Assembly: GCF_001612905.1 (NCBI RefSeq)
Contig: NZ_BDBI01000025.1
Coordinates: forward strand, 62,001-126,000
Direction of reading: 5' to 3'
Source: Nocardia ignorata NBRC 108230
Lineage (GTDB): Bacteria > Actinomycetota > Actinomycetes > Mycobacteriales > Mycobacteriaceae
Length of the DNA stretch: 64,000 nucleotides
Shown here: positions 27,501-35,051 of the stretch, piece after piece
How positions within the stretch are numbered: the stretch's first letter is position 1
How the letters are laid out: the number at the start of each line of letters is the position of its first letter
Position numbers and translations under genes: made by a program
The notes under the pieces: model-generated
The model's database searches: none
The model's input: only the letters and a program-made list of their open reading frames with translations
What the model was told of the DNA's origin: nothing

Positions 27501-27729
27501 GGGGGTCGACCCGATGCTGGCGCGTGCGTCGGCACTGAGCGGCAACTATGTGGCGGCGGTCGCGGCGGCGGGGGCGAGCTCGGTGCTCGACGCGGTCGAG
27601 TCGAGCAGCGTCGAGTCGGCCGAAACGCTGCCCATCGATATTCCGGCGGTCGACGCGGCCGTCATCGCCCGCTATTTCGACCACTACATCGAGACCGGGT
27701 TCTTCCCGGCCCCGGCGGGCGTCGCCTGA
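21595..27729 (+). CDS. Two-module non-ribosomal peptide synthetase with terminal thioester reductase (A-T-C-A-T-R)
   Basis: A 2,044-residue cytosolic NRPS. A1 spans about 25-510 (YTSGSTGVPKG near 180, YGPTETT near 308, Lys of VGKLDHR near 506); T1 has LGGNSLL near 557 (phosphopantetheine Ser). The condensation domain covers about 615-1050 with an intact HHIATDG near 743. A2 is about 1065-1560 (FTSGSTGKPKG near 1229); T2 has LGGTSL near 1606; the C-terminal reductase has LLTGATGFLGSF near 1687 and GYALTKWVAEQ with catalytic Tyr and Lys near 1836. With no leading condensation or thioesterase domain it should make a dipeptide and release it by NAD(P)H reduction as an aldehyde or alcohol. Specificity residues read by hand: A1 D-A-L-F-A-G-V-I-V-K, A2 D-A-I-T-W-G-L-V-S-K; A1 looks hydrophobic, A2 I cannot assign. 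The order equals Staphylococcus AusA, which makes pyrazinones. No MbtH, tailoring or transport gene is adjacent. Confidence 0.93.
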   Translation: MTEQVSGVRRPRPVRRGRVSTSATLPRLLTAAVERAPEATALRFAGRSLTYTELDQWSSRLARVLIARGLGPGDRIVLALTRSIESVVAVWAAAKCGATFVPVDPRYPAERVAHMLGDSGAGFGLALADDAARLDTGIRWLAVDSAAYQAELAAASDEPVCAGERTAQLRPDELAYIIYTSGSTGVPKGVSVTHTGLAGLCAEQVRRFGIDTDSRTLHFASPSFDASMLEVLLAVGASATMVIAPPDVYGGDELTELLRTERVTHAFITPAALAGLDATVLPELRALAVGGEAYPPELIARWAPGRSFFNVYGPTETTIVCAMSDRLDPGDVVTIGNTIPGMTAVVLDARLHPVPDRVPGELYLAGAGLARCYHDRAGLTASRFVADPAGGGRLYRTGDLVQWEPVPGGMGLKFLGRTDAQVKLRGFRIELGEVDAVLSADDSVHFAATLIRTLPSGVDALVAYVVPAPGATVDPAALTRLAEQRLPQHAVPSAVVVLDELPLTPVGKLDHRALPDPELTTRGFAEPRTDAERTVAEVFAELLGTDRVGRDDDFFALGGNSLLATRLAGRLGALTGVRVPARTVFEHASVAALATALADLVADTRVPLTRRERGARIPLSLAQQRMWFMARLDPDASTYNIPVALRLSGPLDTAALTAALDDVLERHEVLRTVYPEHDGQGYQQVLPVAAAGLEVAVTAIAESDLRGELARHTFGGFDVCARVPVRATVFQLSATEHVLAVVVHHIATDGFSLGPLTRDLMTAYSARTEGHAPAWSPLPVQYADYTLWQHEVLGAADDPASLLARQLDFWRTALAGAPALLELPTDRPRPPIASTRGAAHHFAFDADLHRALETLAREHNASLFMVVRTALAVLLARMAGTDDVTLGAPVAGRGEPELDDLVGMFVNTVVLRTRIAAGEPFAALLDRVRESDLAAFGHADVPFERLVAELDPPRTQAHHPLYQVALSFQNFGAARLELPELSVAAVDLGDEVAPVDLQLTVVPQEDGDGPAGLRCSWRYATALFDESTMAALGARLGTLLAAAVAHPDHAVGDLPLLTESERTEPAGELRLVPDVTLLDEFRTQASRTPEAPAVTFADRTLTYHELASRVNRLARLLVATGVGPGSTVGVAIRPSLDLVVAMYAVFAAGGAYVPIDPESPAERRADILTAARPACVLSTVADTVEVDDLPVISVDLVANSGALKAFSDTWLTDADRLRPLRTLDLAYVIFTSGSTGKPKGVGVPHSAIVNQTAFMVGEYAVGAADIVLQSIPFTFDASMIGFATPLRAGAHMVVAAAHGLTDPAYLADLIARHGVTGTTIVPSVLQMLLDAAPAGVLRTLRAVWVGGEALPNATIARFAAATSGRLHNLYGPTEATVSITAADVTEVGDGIVPIGLPHWNSRAHVLDARLRPVPLGTPGELYLAGAQLARGYLGSPGRTMERFVADPYGPVGERMYRTGDLVRRLPTGELTYLGRTDVQLKLHGLRIEPGEIEAALRAHPSVAGAAVTVHHEQLVGYVTPSGVDVAEVLATARTLLPPYMIPHRVLALDEFPLGATGKLDRKALPAPAREIREYQAPVTDDERVVAEVFASVLELERVGRDDDFFVLGGTSLSAIRVRASLAERLGIEVALRLLFSYPLVSDLALALRDEKAASSTGPDPALDRVLDPSITLDGCTPPRSGEPANILLTGATGFLGSFLLRELLEHTTATVHCLVRAADPDTALDRVVATAAGYGIEVDRARLAGVPGDLARPQLGIDPRRFAELADRIDVIYHNGALVNHLEPYGRMREANVGGTTEVLRLATTTRVKAVHYVSTTSVLAGIPQADGVPAGLPGYALTKWVAEQLMHTAAERGVPIAVYRPGLITGDSRTGVAPAEDAWWTMLRSMLVLGTAVDVRSVAIGMAPVDYVAAGIVRRSRDDSALGQVFRAAGPEVPLGIVYDEIVRRGYRFDFIDPMEFGQILTTAAEQPGVDPMLARASALSGNYVAAVAAAGASSVLDAVESSSVESAETLPIDIPAVDAAVIARYFDHYIETGFFPAPAGVA

Positions 27730-27732
27730 GCC

Positions 27733-27760
27733 GGTCCCGCGCCCGGGCGGGCGCGGGACC
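27733..27760. terminator. Bidirectional terminator between NRPS and hydroxyacyl-CoA dehydrogenase
   Basis: A perfect 12-bp stem (GGTCCCGCGCCC, 27733-27744, with 27749-27760) with a GGGC loop, lying between the convergent stops at 27729 and 27767. It can act on both strands. Confidence 0.8.
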
Positions 27761-27766
27761 AGGTTC

Positions 27767-28618
27767 TCACTTGGCGTAGTCGTAGAAACCGCGACCGGTC
27801 TTGCGGCCGAGGCGACCCGCGTCGACCATGCGGCGCAGCAGTGCCGGCGGGGCGTAGTGCGGCTCGGCGAACTCGGCGTACAGAGACTCGGCGGCGGCGA
27901 GCGCGATGTCGAGGCCGACGGTGTCGAGCAGCGTCAGCGGGCCCATCGGGTAACCGCAGCCGCCCTTCATCGCGGTATCGATGTCCTCGGCGGTGGCGTA
28001 ACCCGACTCGAGCATCCGGATCGCGGAGCACAGGTACGGGATGAGCAGCGCGTTGACGATGAAACCGGAACGGTCACCGGCCTGCACGGTCAGCTTGCCG
28101 AGGGTGTTCTTGGCGTAGTCGGTGACGGCCTCGGCCGCCTCGGGCGCGGTGACCAGGGTGGAGATGATCTCGACCAGCGGCATCACCGGCACCGGGTTGA
28201 AGAAGTGCACGCCGACCACGCGCTCGGGGCGCTGCGTGGCACCGGCCACCTTGATCACGGGGATCGAGGAGGTGTTGGTGGCCAGGATGCCCTCGGGCTT
28301 GACGATCTTGTCCAGCTTGCCGAAGATCTCGTACTTCAGCGACTCGATCTCCGGGGCGGCCTCGATCACCAGGTCGCGGTCGGCGAACTCGTCCATGTCC
28401 AGGGTTACCCGCACGCGGGCGATGGCCGCGTCGGCGTCTTCCTGGGAGATCTTGCCGCGCGCCACACCCTTGCTGATCGAGGTGGCGATGCGCTGCTGCG
28501 CGGCATCGGCGAACTCCTGCTTGGTCTCGAGCACGAGCACCGAGCTGCCCGCCTTGGCACACACCTCGGCGATACCCGCACCCATCGTGCCGCCACCGAT
28601 TACACCGATCAACTCCAC
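27767..28618 (-). CDS. 3-hydroxybutyryl-CoA dehydrogenase (FadB2-like)
   Basis: A 283-residue enzyme oxidising 3-hydroxyacyl-CoA with NAD(P). The Rossmann motif IGVIGGGTMGAGIAEVCAKAG lies at the N-terminus. The signature VGVHFFNPVPVMPLVEII (near 140) carries the catalytic His, with the partner Glu close by. GDRSGFIVNALLIPYL begins the C-terminal helical domain, and the end GRKTGRGFYDYAK is typical. The start is GTG 28618. It is separated from the permease upstream by a hairpin terminator, so it is probably its own unit. M. tuberculosis fadB2 (Rv0468) is the likely counterpart, in a different location. Confidence 0.92.
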   Translation of the reverse strand: MELIGVIGGGTMGAGIAEVCAKAGSSVLVLETKQEFADAAQQRIATSISKGVARGKISQEDADAAIARVRVTLDMDEFADRDLVIEAAPEIESLKYEIFGKLDKIVKPEGILATNTSSIPVIKVAGATQRPERVVGVHFFNPVPVMPLVEIISTLVTAPEAAEAVTDYAKNTLGKLTVQAGDRSGFIVNALLIPYLCSAIRMLESGYATAEDIDTAMKGGCGYPMGPLTLLDTVGLDIALAAAESLYAEFAEPHYAPPALLRRMVDAGRLGRKTGRGFYDYAK

Positions 28619-28666
28619 TGCAGAACTCCCAACATCGCGTTTCCCTGGCTGTCCCGGCGATTATTT

Positions 28667-28699
28667 CACCTCCCCTGGCACTCAGTGCCAGGGGAGGTG
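28667..28699 (-). terminator. Terminator after the amino-acid permease operon
   Basis: A perfect 15-bp stem (CACCTCCCCTGGCAC, 28667-28681, with 28685-28699) and a 3-base loop, placed 10 bases downstream of the permease stop on the minus strand and followed there by AAATAA. Confidence 0.8.
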
Positions 28700-28708
28700 G
28701 AACGTGGC

Positions 28709-30202
28709 CTATCCCACTGGTGTCAATTCCGGCTTGTCCGGATCCGGTCGTCGGCGACCGAGCACGGAATGCCTGCGGCCGTAGGCGAAGTAGACGACGA
28801 CACCGAGTGCCATCCAGATGATGAACCGCAGCCAGGTCTCGATGGAGAGGTTGACCATCAGCCACAGGCAGGCCAGCGCGCCGAGGACCGGAACAACCGG
28901 GACGAACGGCACGCGGAACCCGCGCGGCAGGTCGGGGCGGGTGCGGCGCAGGACAAGCACGCCCACCGCCACCAGCACGAAGGCGACCAGCGTGCCGATA
29001 TTGACCATTTCCTCGAGCGTGCCGAAGTCGACGAACCCGGCGAGCAGCGCGCAGATCACACCGACGATCACGGTGAGCCGCACCGGCGTGCCCTTGCGAC
29101 CGGTCTGGGCCAAGCTGCGGGGGAGCAGTCCGTCGCGGGCCATGGCGAACAGCACCCGGGTCTGCCCGAGGAACATCACCATGACCACCGTCGAGAGCCC
29201 GGCCAGGGCGCCGATGGCGATGATGTTCTTCACCCAGGTGGCGCCGTGGATGGCGAACGCTGTTGCGAGGGTGGCATTTCCGTCGGCGAGCTGGGTGTAG
29301 GAGACCATGCCGGTGAGGACCAGCGACACCGCGATGTAGAGCACGGTCACGATGGCCAGCGAACCCAAGATGCCGCGCGGGATGTCGCGCTGCGGGTTGC
29401 GGGTCTCCTCGGCGGTGGTGGCGACGACATCGAAGCCGATGAAGGCGAAGAACACCAGGCTGGCGGCGGCGAGCAGGCCGTACCAGCCGTAGCTGGTGCC
29501 GCCGGACCCGGTGACGAAGGCGAACAGTGACTGCCGCAGCCCCTCGGCCTTCTCCGACGGCTCGGCGGGCGGAATGTAGGGCGACAGGTTCGACGGCTTG
29601 AAGTAGGTCGCGCCGACCACGAGCACCAGCGCGATCACGCCGAGCTTGATGGCGACGGCGATGGCCGAGACCCGCGACGACAGCTTCGTCCCGGTGGCCA
29701 GCAGCACGCCGACCACCGCGATGATCACCACCGCACCCCAGTCGAAACTCACCGACCCGATGTGCACCACCGGTGCCGACGAGCCGAGCACGTCACCGAG
29801 ATATTGCGACCAGCCCTTGGCGACCACGGAGACCGCGAGCGCGAATTCCAGGATCAGATCCCAGCCGATGATCCAGGCGATCACCTCACCGAAGGTGGCG
29901 TAGGCGAAGGTGTACGCGCTGCCGGCCACCGGAACGGTAGAGGCGAACTCGGCGTAGCAGAGGGCGGTGAGCCCGCACGCGATCGCCGCGAAGACGAACG
30001 CGAGCGAGACCGCGGGCCCGGCCACCGTGCCCGCGGTGCGGGCGGTGAGGGTGAAGATGCCCGCACCGATCACCACCGCGACACCGAAGATCGTGAGGTC
30101 CTTCGCCGTCAGGTCCTTGCGCAGCTTGGCATCGGGATCGTCGGTGTCCCGGATCGATTGCTCGACAGATTTCGTGCGGAACAACCCGCTCGTGATCGCC
30201 AC
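28709..30202 (-). CDS. APC superfamily amino acid permease
   Basis: A 497-residue inner-membrane transporter with about 12 to 13 predicted helices. The first helix region reads IFGVAVVIGAGIFTLTARTAG, the unwound substrate-binding GAGIF motif of APC/CAT-type carriers; SLVFFAFIGFDVVATTAEET (near 255) is the helix 6 signature. GTG 30202 follows GGAGGAG. It lies 29 bases behind the amino-acid dehydrogenase gene and is the last gene before a terminator, so it probably imports the amino acids broken down by the dehydrogenase and the ferredoxin oxidoreductase upstream. Confidence 0.9.
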   Translation of the reverse strand: MAITSGLFRTKSVEQSIRDTDDPDAKLRKDLTAKDLTIFGVAVVIGAGIFTLTARTAGTVAGPAVSLAFVFAAIACGLTALCYAEFASTVPVAGSAYTFAYATFGEVIAWIIGWDLILEFALAVSVVAKGWSQYLGDVLGSSAPVVHIGSVSFDWGAVVIIAVVGVLLATGTKLSSRVSAIAVAIKLGVIALVLVVGATYFKPSNLSPYIPPAEPSEKAEGLRQSLFAFVTGSGGTSYGWYGLLAAASLVFFAFIGFDVVATTAEETRNPQRDIPRGILGSLAIVTVLYIAVSLVLTGMVSYTQLADGNATLATAFAIHGATWVKNIIAIGALAGLSTVVMVMFLGQTRVLFAMARDGLLPRSLAQTGRKGTPVRLTVIVGVICALLAGFVDFGTLEEMVNIGTLVAFVLVAVGVLVLRRTRPDLPRGFRVPFVPVVPVLGALACLWLMVNLSIETWLRFIIWMALGVVVYFAYGRRHSVLGRRRPDPDKPELTPVG

Positions 30203-30231
30203 TGTGTCTCCTCCTTGAAACTCGGGCGCGC

Positions 30232-31311
30232 TCAGAGCGAGCGGGGGATGGCGTCGAGGCGGCGTTCGGCGAACCGATTGGCAGCGGCACCGGTGGCGAT
30301 ACCGTCGGCTTTCGCCGCGGCGATGATCTCGCGGCAGCGCGGGAAGATGTCGGTGACTTCGGCTTCCACCTCGGCGGGTGGGGCGGCGCGCAATTCGCCT
30401 GCCACCTGGATGAGTCCGCCGCTGTTGGCGACGAAGTCGGGGACCCAGGTGATGCCGCGTTCGGTGAGTGCCTGCTCCACATCGGGGGTGGCGAGCTGGT
30501 TGTTGGCCGCGCCGCAGACGAGTTTGGCCTCGATCGTCGCGGCGGTCGAGGCGGTGAGGGTGGCGCCGAGCGCGCAGGGGGCGTACACGTCGACCGGTGC
30601 GGTCGAGACCGTGGACAGCAGCCGGACCTCGGGGTGCTCGGAGGCGATGCGGCGCAGTGCCGCTTCGTTCACATCCGTCACGCAGACCTCGGCGCCGTCG
30701 GCGAGCAGCAGGGCGGTGAGCTCGCGGCCGACCTTGCCGACGCCTTCCACGCCGACGGTGCGCCCGGCCAGTGTCGGTGCGCCCCACACGGATTCGGCGC
30801 CCGCGCGCATGGCCTGGAACACGCCGAGCGCGGTGAGCCGGGCGCTGTCACCGCTGCCGCCCGCGGCGACGCTGCGGCCGGTGACATAGCGGGTGTGCCT
30901 GCCGATGATGTCGAGGTCGTCGGTGGTGGTGCCCACATCGCCCGCGGTGATGTAGCGGCCGCCGAGGGTGTCGACGAAGCGCGCGTAGGCGGCGAGCAGT
31001 TCCTCGCTCTTCATCGTCGCCGGGTCACCGATGATGACGGCCTTGCCGCCGCCGAGGTCGACACCCGCGGCGGCGGCCTTGTAGGTCATGCCCCAGGACA
31101 GTCGCAGCACGTCCTGCAACGCCGCGGATTCGTCGGCGTAGGGGTAGAAGCGGGTGCCGCCGAGGGCGGGGCCGAGCACCGTGGAGTGGATGGCGATGAT
31201 CGCCTTCAGCCCGGACCTGTCGTCCTCGCAGAACACCACCTGCTCGTGGGCGCGGGCACTCAACTCGTGCGATCGTCCGAAAACTCCTGCTTCGGGGTGT
31301 GCGACGGTCAC
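30232..31311 (-). CDS. Leu/Val/Phe-type amino acid dehydrogenase
   Basis: A 359-residue member of the Glu/Leu/Phe/Val dehydrogenase family. The substrate domain has GPALGGTRFYPY and the catalytic-Lys region LSWGMTYKAAAAGVDLGGGKAV (near 70-92), with the general Asp in YITAGDVGT. The NAD domain has VGVEGVGKVGREL (near 187). It deaminates branched-chain or aromatic amino acids to 2-oxo acids with NAD. GTG start. It sits between the 2-oxoacid:ferredoxin oxidoreductase and the permease genes, which fits a catabolic role. Valine or leucine is the likeliest substrate; not decidable from sequence. Confidence 0.9.
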   Translation of the reverse strand: MTVAHPEAGVFGRSHELSARAHEQVVFCEDDRSGLKAIIAIHSTVLGPALGGTRFYPYADESAALQDVLRLSWGMTYKAAAAGVDLGGGKAVIIGDPATMKSEELLAAYARFVDTLGGRYITAGDVGTTTDDLDIIGRHTRYVTGRSVAAGGSGDSARLTALGVFQAMRAGAESVWGAPTLAGRTVGVEGVGKVGRELTALLLADGAEVCVTDVNEAALRRIASEHPEVRLLSTVSTAPVDVYAPCALGATLTASTAATIEAKLVCGAANNQLATPDVEQALTERGITWVPDFVANSGGLIQVAGELRAAPPAEVEAEVTDIFPRCREIIAAAKADGIATGAAANRFAERRLDAIPRSL

Positions 31312-31426
31312 TGTCGATCCTTTCCGGTTGCCTCCACCACGGGTCGTGTCCGGGTGGTTCGTTCGTGCCGCGGGTCTGCGGCCTGATGTCGCTGACGGGC
31401 GCCGATGGATTCGGCGCCGTGATCAC

Positions 31427-34400
31427 TCAGAAGTCGATGCCGAGATCGCGCAGCCCGGCGCGGTACAGCTCGACATTGGCGAGTTTGATGTCCTCGTAGC
31501 CGCGCACGAGGTCGGCGAGAGCGGCTGCCGCAGTGGCTGTCTCGTAGTTCTCCTCGGTCAGCCCGGCGGCGAGCCGCGTCACCATCGCGGTGTAGTGGGC
31601 CAGCAGTTCGCGTTCGACCTTGCGCACATGGGCGTAGCCGAACGGGTCGAGCTTCGTGCCGCGCAGGAACTTGCCCTTGGCGAGGACCTTCAGCGCCAGA
31701 TGGGATTTCGGCGCGAGCCCGATCTTCTTCTTCCGGCCCATGGCGCGCAGGACGGGCGGGTGCAGCTTGTAGGTGAGCTTCTCGCCACCCGGCACCTGGG
31801 CCTGTACCTCGGCGAGGAACGCCGGGTCGACCAGTAGCCGCGCCACTTCGTACTCGTCCTTGTACGCGGTGAACTTGTACAGCCCACGTGCTACCGCCTC
31901 GCTGAACTCGGTGCGCTCGGTAACGGAACGTTCTGCCGCCCAGACGCTTTCGACCGTGTCGATGTAGCGTCGGGCCACCGTCGTGTTCTGGTAGCCGACC
32001 AACTCACCGGCTCGCCGTTCCACGATCCGTCGTACCTCGCCTTCGAAGCCGGTATTGGCCAACAGCTCAGCCGGTGCGGTCGGCGGAATCCGCCGCGGCT
32101 GCCCCTCATCGACAGCCGCGGCGAAGGCCGCCGGATCCGCGACGGCGACACGACCCCAGCGGAACGCGGCAAGGGTGGCCGCCACGGCGACCCCGTTGAT
32201 CCCGATGGCTTCCTCGATCGCCGCCACGGGCAACCGCAAGCCACCCGCCTGCACCGCCGCGCCGACGACGAGGAAATTGGCGGCCGCGGTGTTGCCGAAC
32301 AGGGTCTCCGCGGCCGCGAGTGCGTCGAAGTGGTCGATCGAACGGGTCACGGCTGCAAGACGATTCAGCAAGGCATCGGTCTCGGGGTAGGACGTCGACT
32401 TGTCGTACACCATGTCGCCGGTCGGTGTCTTGCTCGTCGACGCCACGGCCACCGTGCTCGCCGCGTTGCCGTAGCGCAGGTACCGGGGATCGGTGGCGGT
32501 CAGCAGGTCGACCGCGAGCAGACAGTCCGCGCTGCCCGGGGTGAGCCGGTTGGCTGGTTCGAGCTCCGAGCCCGAGAACCGCAGATGCGACACCACGGGC
32601 CCGGCCTTCTGACTCAGGCCGATCTGATCAAGCGTCTCCACCTCGTACCCGGCGCGCAGGGCGGCCGTAGCCAGCACCTGGTTCACCGTGACGATGCCGG
32701 TGCCGCCGATGCCCGCGATGAGCACGTTCTGAGTGCGCTGCGGCACGCCCGGTGCCGGATCCGGAACGGAGGGCGGCTCCAGGATTTTGCGGCCGGCACG
32801 CTTGTCGGGTGACACCTCCACCGTCACGAACGATGGGCAGTCGCCGTCCAGGCAGCTGTAGTCGGTGTTGCAGGAGGTCTGATCGATGCGGGTCTTGCGC
32901 CCGAATTCGGTGTCGACGGGCTGCACGGACAGGCAGTTCGACTTGGTGCCGCAATCGCCGCAGCCCTCGCAGACGGCCTCGTTGATCACCACGCGGGTGT
33001 TGCGCACCGGCAGTGTGCCGCGTTTGCGCTGCCTGCGGGCGTCGGCGGCGCAGTGCTGGTCGTAGATCAGCACGGTGACGCCCTCGATCTCGCGCAGCAT
33101 CCGCTGGGCTTCGTCGAGCCGGTCACGATGCCACAGCAGCGTCCCCTCGGCCAGCGCCCGCTTGCTGTGCCGCTTCGGCTCGTCGGCACAGACGATGATC
33201 TGCTTCACGCCCTCCACGGTGAGTTTGTGGGTGAGCTGCGCGACGGTGAGCATGCCGCCCACCTCCTGCGCCCCGGTCATCGCGACGACCTCGTTGTAGA
33301 GCAGTTTGTAGGTGATGTTCACCCCCGCCGCCACGCACGCCTGCACGGCCAGCTGCCCGGAATGGAAGAACGTTCCGTCGCCGATGTTCTGGAACAGGTG
33401 CGGCACATCGGTGAACGGTGCCTGCCCGATCCACTGACTGCCCTCGCCACCCATCTGCGTCAGCCCGGTGACGGCGCTGTCGGCGCGGCCCGACATGGTG
33501 ACCAGCGTGTGACAGCCGATGCCGCCGCCACCGATCGAGCCCTCGGGCAGGGCGGTGGACCGGTTGTGCGGGCAGCCGCTGCAGAAGTACGGCGTGCGCT
33601 TGGTGCTGAGCACCTCCAGCGGAAGTGCGGGCGGCGCAGCTCTTTTCAGCTCGACGCGCTCGCGCAGCACCCGGCGCAGCGGGGCGAGCAGCCGCCCGGC
33701 GTCGAGTTCGCCGTCGACCGGCATCAGCCGGGCGCCGCGCTGGTCGTGCTTGCCGAGGATGCGTGGGGTGTGCTCGGTGCCGTAGAGGATCTCGCGGATC
33801 TGGGTCTCGATGAAGGCGGTCTTGTCCTCGACCACGATCAGTTCCTCGAGTCCACGGGCGAACTCGGTGACCTTGGCCGGGCCGATCGGATAGGGCATCC
33901 CGATGCGCAGCAACCGGATTCCGGCCCGGTGCATCGCGGCCTCGTCGACGCCGAGTTCGAGCAGTGCTTGGCGCACGGCGTCGAATGTCGTTCCGGTGGC
34001 GGCGATGCCGACCTTCGCCTCCGGCGGGTCCACCTCGATGCTGTCGATGGCATTGGCCGCGCCGTAGGCGTGCACCATCGCCCAGCGCGGGCCGTACAGG
34101 TCCGCCTCGGCGAGCAGGCTGTCGGTCGGAGCGGCCATCGGGCGCTGCCGATACGTGAAGGGCCGTCCCTCCCACTGCACCTCGGGCACCGTCACGGCGA
34201 GGTCGGCCACGTCGGCGTCGACCGTCCACGCGCCGTCGGCGACATCGGCGACGATCTTCAACGCCACCACACACCCCGAGGCCCGCGACAGCGCGATGCC
34301 CTGCATACCGAGCGTGATGATCTCCTCGGCATTGCGCGGGAACAACACCGGCACACCCATCGCGGCCAGCGAACGTTCACTCACAGCGGGCACGGTCGAC

Positions 34401-34894
34401 GACTTCGACGACGGATCGTCACCGACCAGCAGCAACACCCCGCCACGCGGGTTCACCCCGTACATGTTGGCGTGGCGGATGGCGTCGGTCGCCCGGTCCA
34501 CACCGGGGCCCTTGCCGTACCAGACGCCGAGCACGCCGTCGTGGGTCGGGCGCCCGGCGGGCAGGTCGGCCTGGCTGCCCCACACCGAAGTGGCGGCCAA
34601 TTCCTCGTTGAGTCCCGGCACGAAGGTGATGTCGTGTTCGGTGAGCACCTCCGGCATGCCGAGCAGCATCTTGTCGACCCCACCCAGCGGACTGCCCTGG
34701 TACCCCGAGACGAAGGTCGCGACCCGGCGCCCGGCGCGGATGTCACGCACATGCTGTTCCACCAGCAGCCGGGCGATGGCCTGGACCCCGGTGAGCAGGA
34801 CCGGACCCGCGCCGGACCGATACCGGTCGGCCAGATCGTAGGACCCGGCCGGTTCGGCCAGCGGTCGGGCGGTGGAACAGACGACGCTGGTCAT
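31427..34894 (-). CDS. Indolepyruvate/2-oxoacid:ferredoxin oxidoreductase, fused single chain
   Basis: A 1,155-residue fused IOR-type enzyme. The N-terminal half resembles IorA: FVSGYQGSPLGGVD, YFCSGCPHNRST (near 440) and the TPP-binding IGDGTFFHSGQLAV. Iron-sulfur cysteines follow in CEGCGDCGTKSNC and YSCLDGDCPSF (near 655-700). The C-terminal third is the IorB/gamma-type domain with IAGIGGTGIVTVNQVL (near 735). It oxidatively decarboxylates aryl or branched-chain 2-oxo acids to acyl-CoA while reducing ferredoxin. ATG 34894 is preferred to GTG 34900 because GAGGTG then falls at proper spacing. It is downstream of an Lrp gene and upstream of the dehydrogenase and permease. Confidence 0.9.
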   Translation of the reverse strand: MTSVVCSTARPLAEPAGSYDLADRYRSGAGPVLLTGVQAIARLLVEQHVRDIRAGRRVATFVSGYQGSPLGGVDKMLLGMPEVLTEHDITFVPGLNEELAATSVWGSQADLPAGRPTHDGVLGVWYGKGPGVDRATDAIRHANMYGVNPRGGVLLLVGDDPSSKSSTVPAVSERSLAAMGVPVLFPRNAEEIITLGMQGIALSRASGCVVALKIVADVADGAWTVDADVADLAVTVPEVQWEGRPFTYRQRPMAAPTDSLLAEADLYGPRWAMVHAYGAANAIDSIEVDPPEAKVGIAATGTTFDAVRQALLELGVDEAAMHRAGIRLLRIGMPYPIGPAKVTEFARGLEELIVVEDKTAFIETQIREILYGTEHTPRILGKHDQRGARLMPVDGELDAGRLLAPLRRVLRERVELKRAAPPALPLEVLSTKRTPYFCSGCPHNRSTALPEGSIGGGGIGCHTLVTMSGRADSAVTGLTQMGGEGSQWIGQAPFTDVPHLFQNIGDGTFFHSGQLAVQACVAAGVNITYKLLYNEVVAMTGAQEVGGMLTVAQLTHKLTVEGVKQIIVCADEPKRHSKRALAEGTLLWHRDRLDEAQRMLREIEGVTVLIYDQHCAADARRQRKRGTLPVRNTRVVINEAVCEGCGDCGTKSNCLSVQPVDTEFGRKTRIDQTSCNTDYSCLDGDCPSFVTVEVSPDKRAGRKILEPPSVPDPAPGVPQRTQNVLIAGIGGTGIVTVNQVLATAALRAGYEVETLDQIGLSQKAGPVVSHLRFSGSELEPANRLTPGSADCLLAVDLLTATDPRYLRYGNAASTVAVASTSKTPTGDMVYDKSTSYPETDALLNRLAAVTRSIDHFDALAAAETLFGNTAAANFLVVGAAVQAGGLRLPVAAIEEAIGINGVAVAATLAAFRWGRVAVADPAAFAAAVDEGQPRRIPPTAPAELLANTGFEGEVRRIVERRAGELVGYQNTTVARRYIDTVESVWAAERSVTERTEFSEAVARGLYKFTAYKDEYEVARLLVDPAFLAEVQAQVPGGEKLTYKLHPPVLRAMGRKKKIGLAPKSHLALKVLAKGKFLRGTKLDPFGYAHVRKVERELLAHYTAMVTRLAAGLTEENYETATAAAALADLVRGYEDIKLANVELYRAGLRDLGIDF

Positions 34895-34982
34895 GAACAC
34901 CTCACTGCACGAAGGAAAACTGCTACCCGTGCTGCGAAATGTGCCGTGAAGGGGTGAACTGTGTCAACAGTCACACAAAAAG

Positions 34983-35039
34983 TTGATCAGACTGCTCAAA
35001 AGTGATCTAGGACACTGAGGCGGATGAGTCAAACTGCTC
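34983..35039 (-). promoter_or_regulatory. Direct repeats upstream of the ferredoxin oxidoreductase gene (candidate Lrp sites)
   Basis: On the minus strand, GAGCAGTCTGATCAA (34997-34983) and GAGCAGTTTGACTCA (35039-35025) share GAGCAGT-x-TGA and lie exactly 42 bp apart, four helical turns. A third, partly symmetric element GTGT-N8-ACAC lies at 34961-34977. Lrp-type octamers bind such phased repeats, and the upstream gene encodes an Lrp. Binding is inferred. Confidence 0.4.
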
Positions 35040-35051
35040 GAGCCGAGAGAC

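Noticed and set aside
21595..27729. NRPS as a siderophore or isonitrile lipopeptide synthetase
   Set aside because: No starter condensation domain, FAAL/ACP, isonitrile-forming oxygenase, salicylate synthase or transport gene nearby.
33053..34957. A 634-codon frame antisense to the 2-oxoacid:ferredoxin oxidoreductase
   Set aside because: Same reason; the sense strand has clear TPP, Fe-S and Rossmann motifs.
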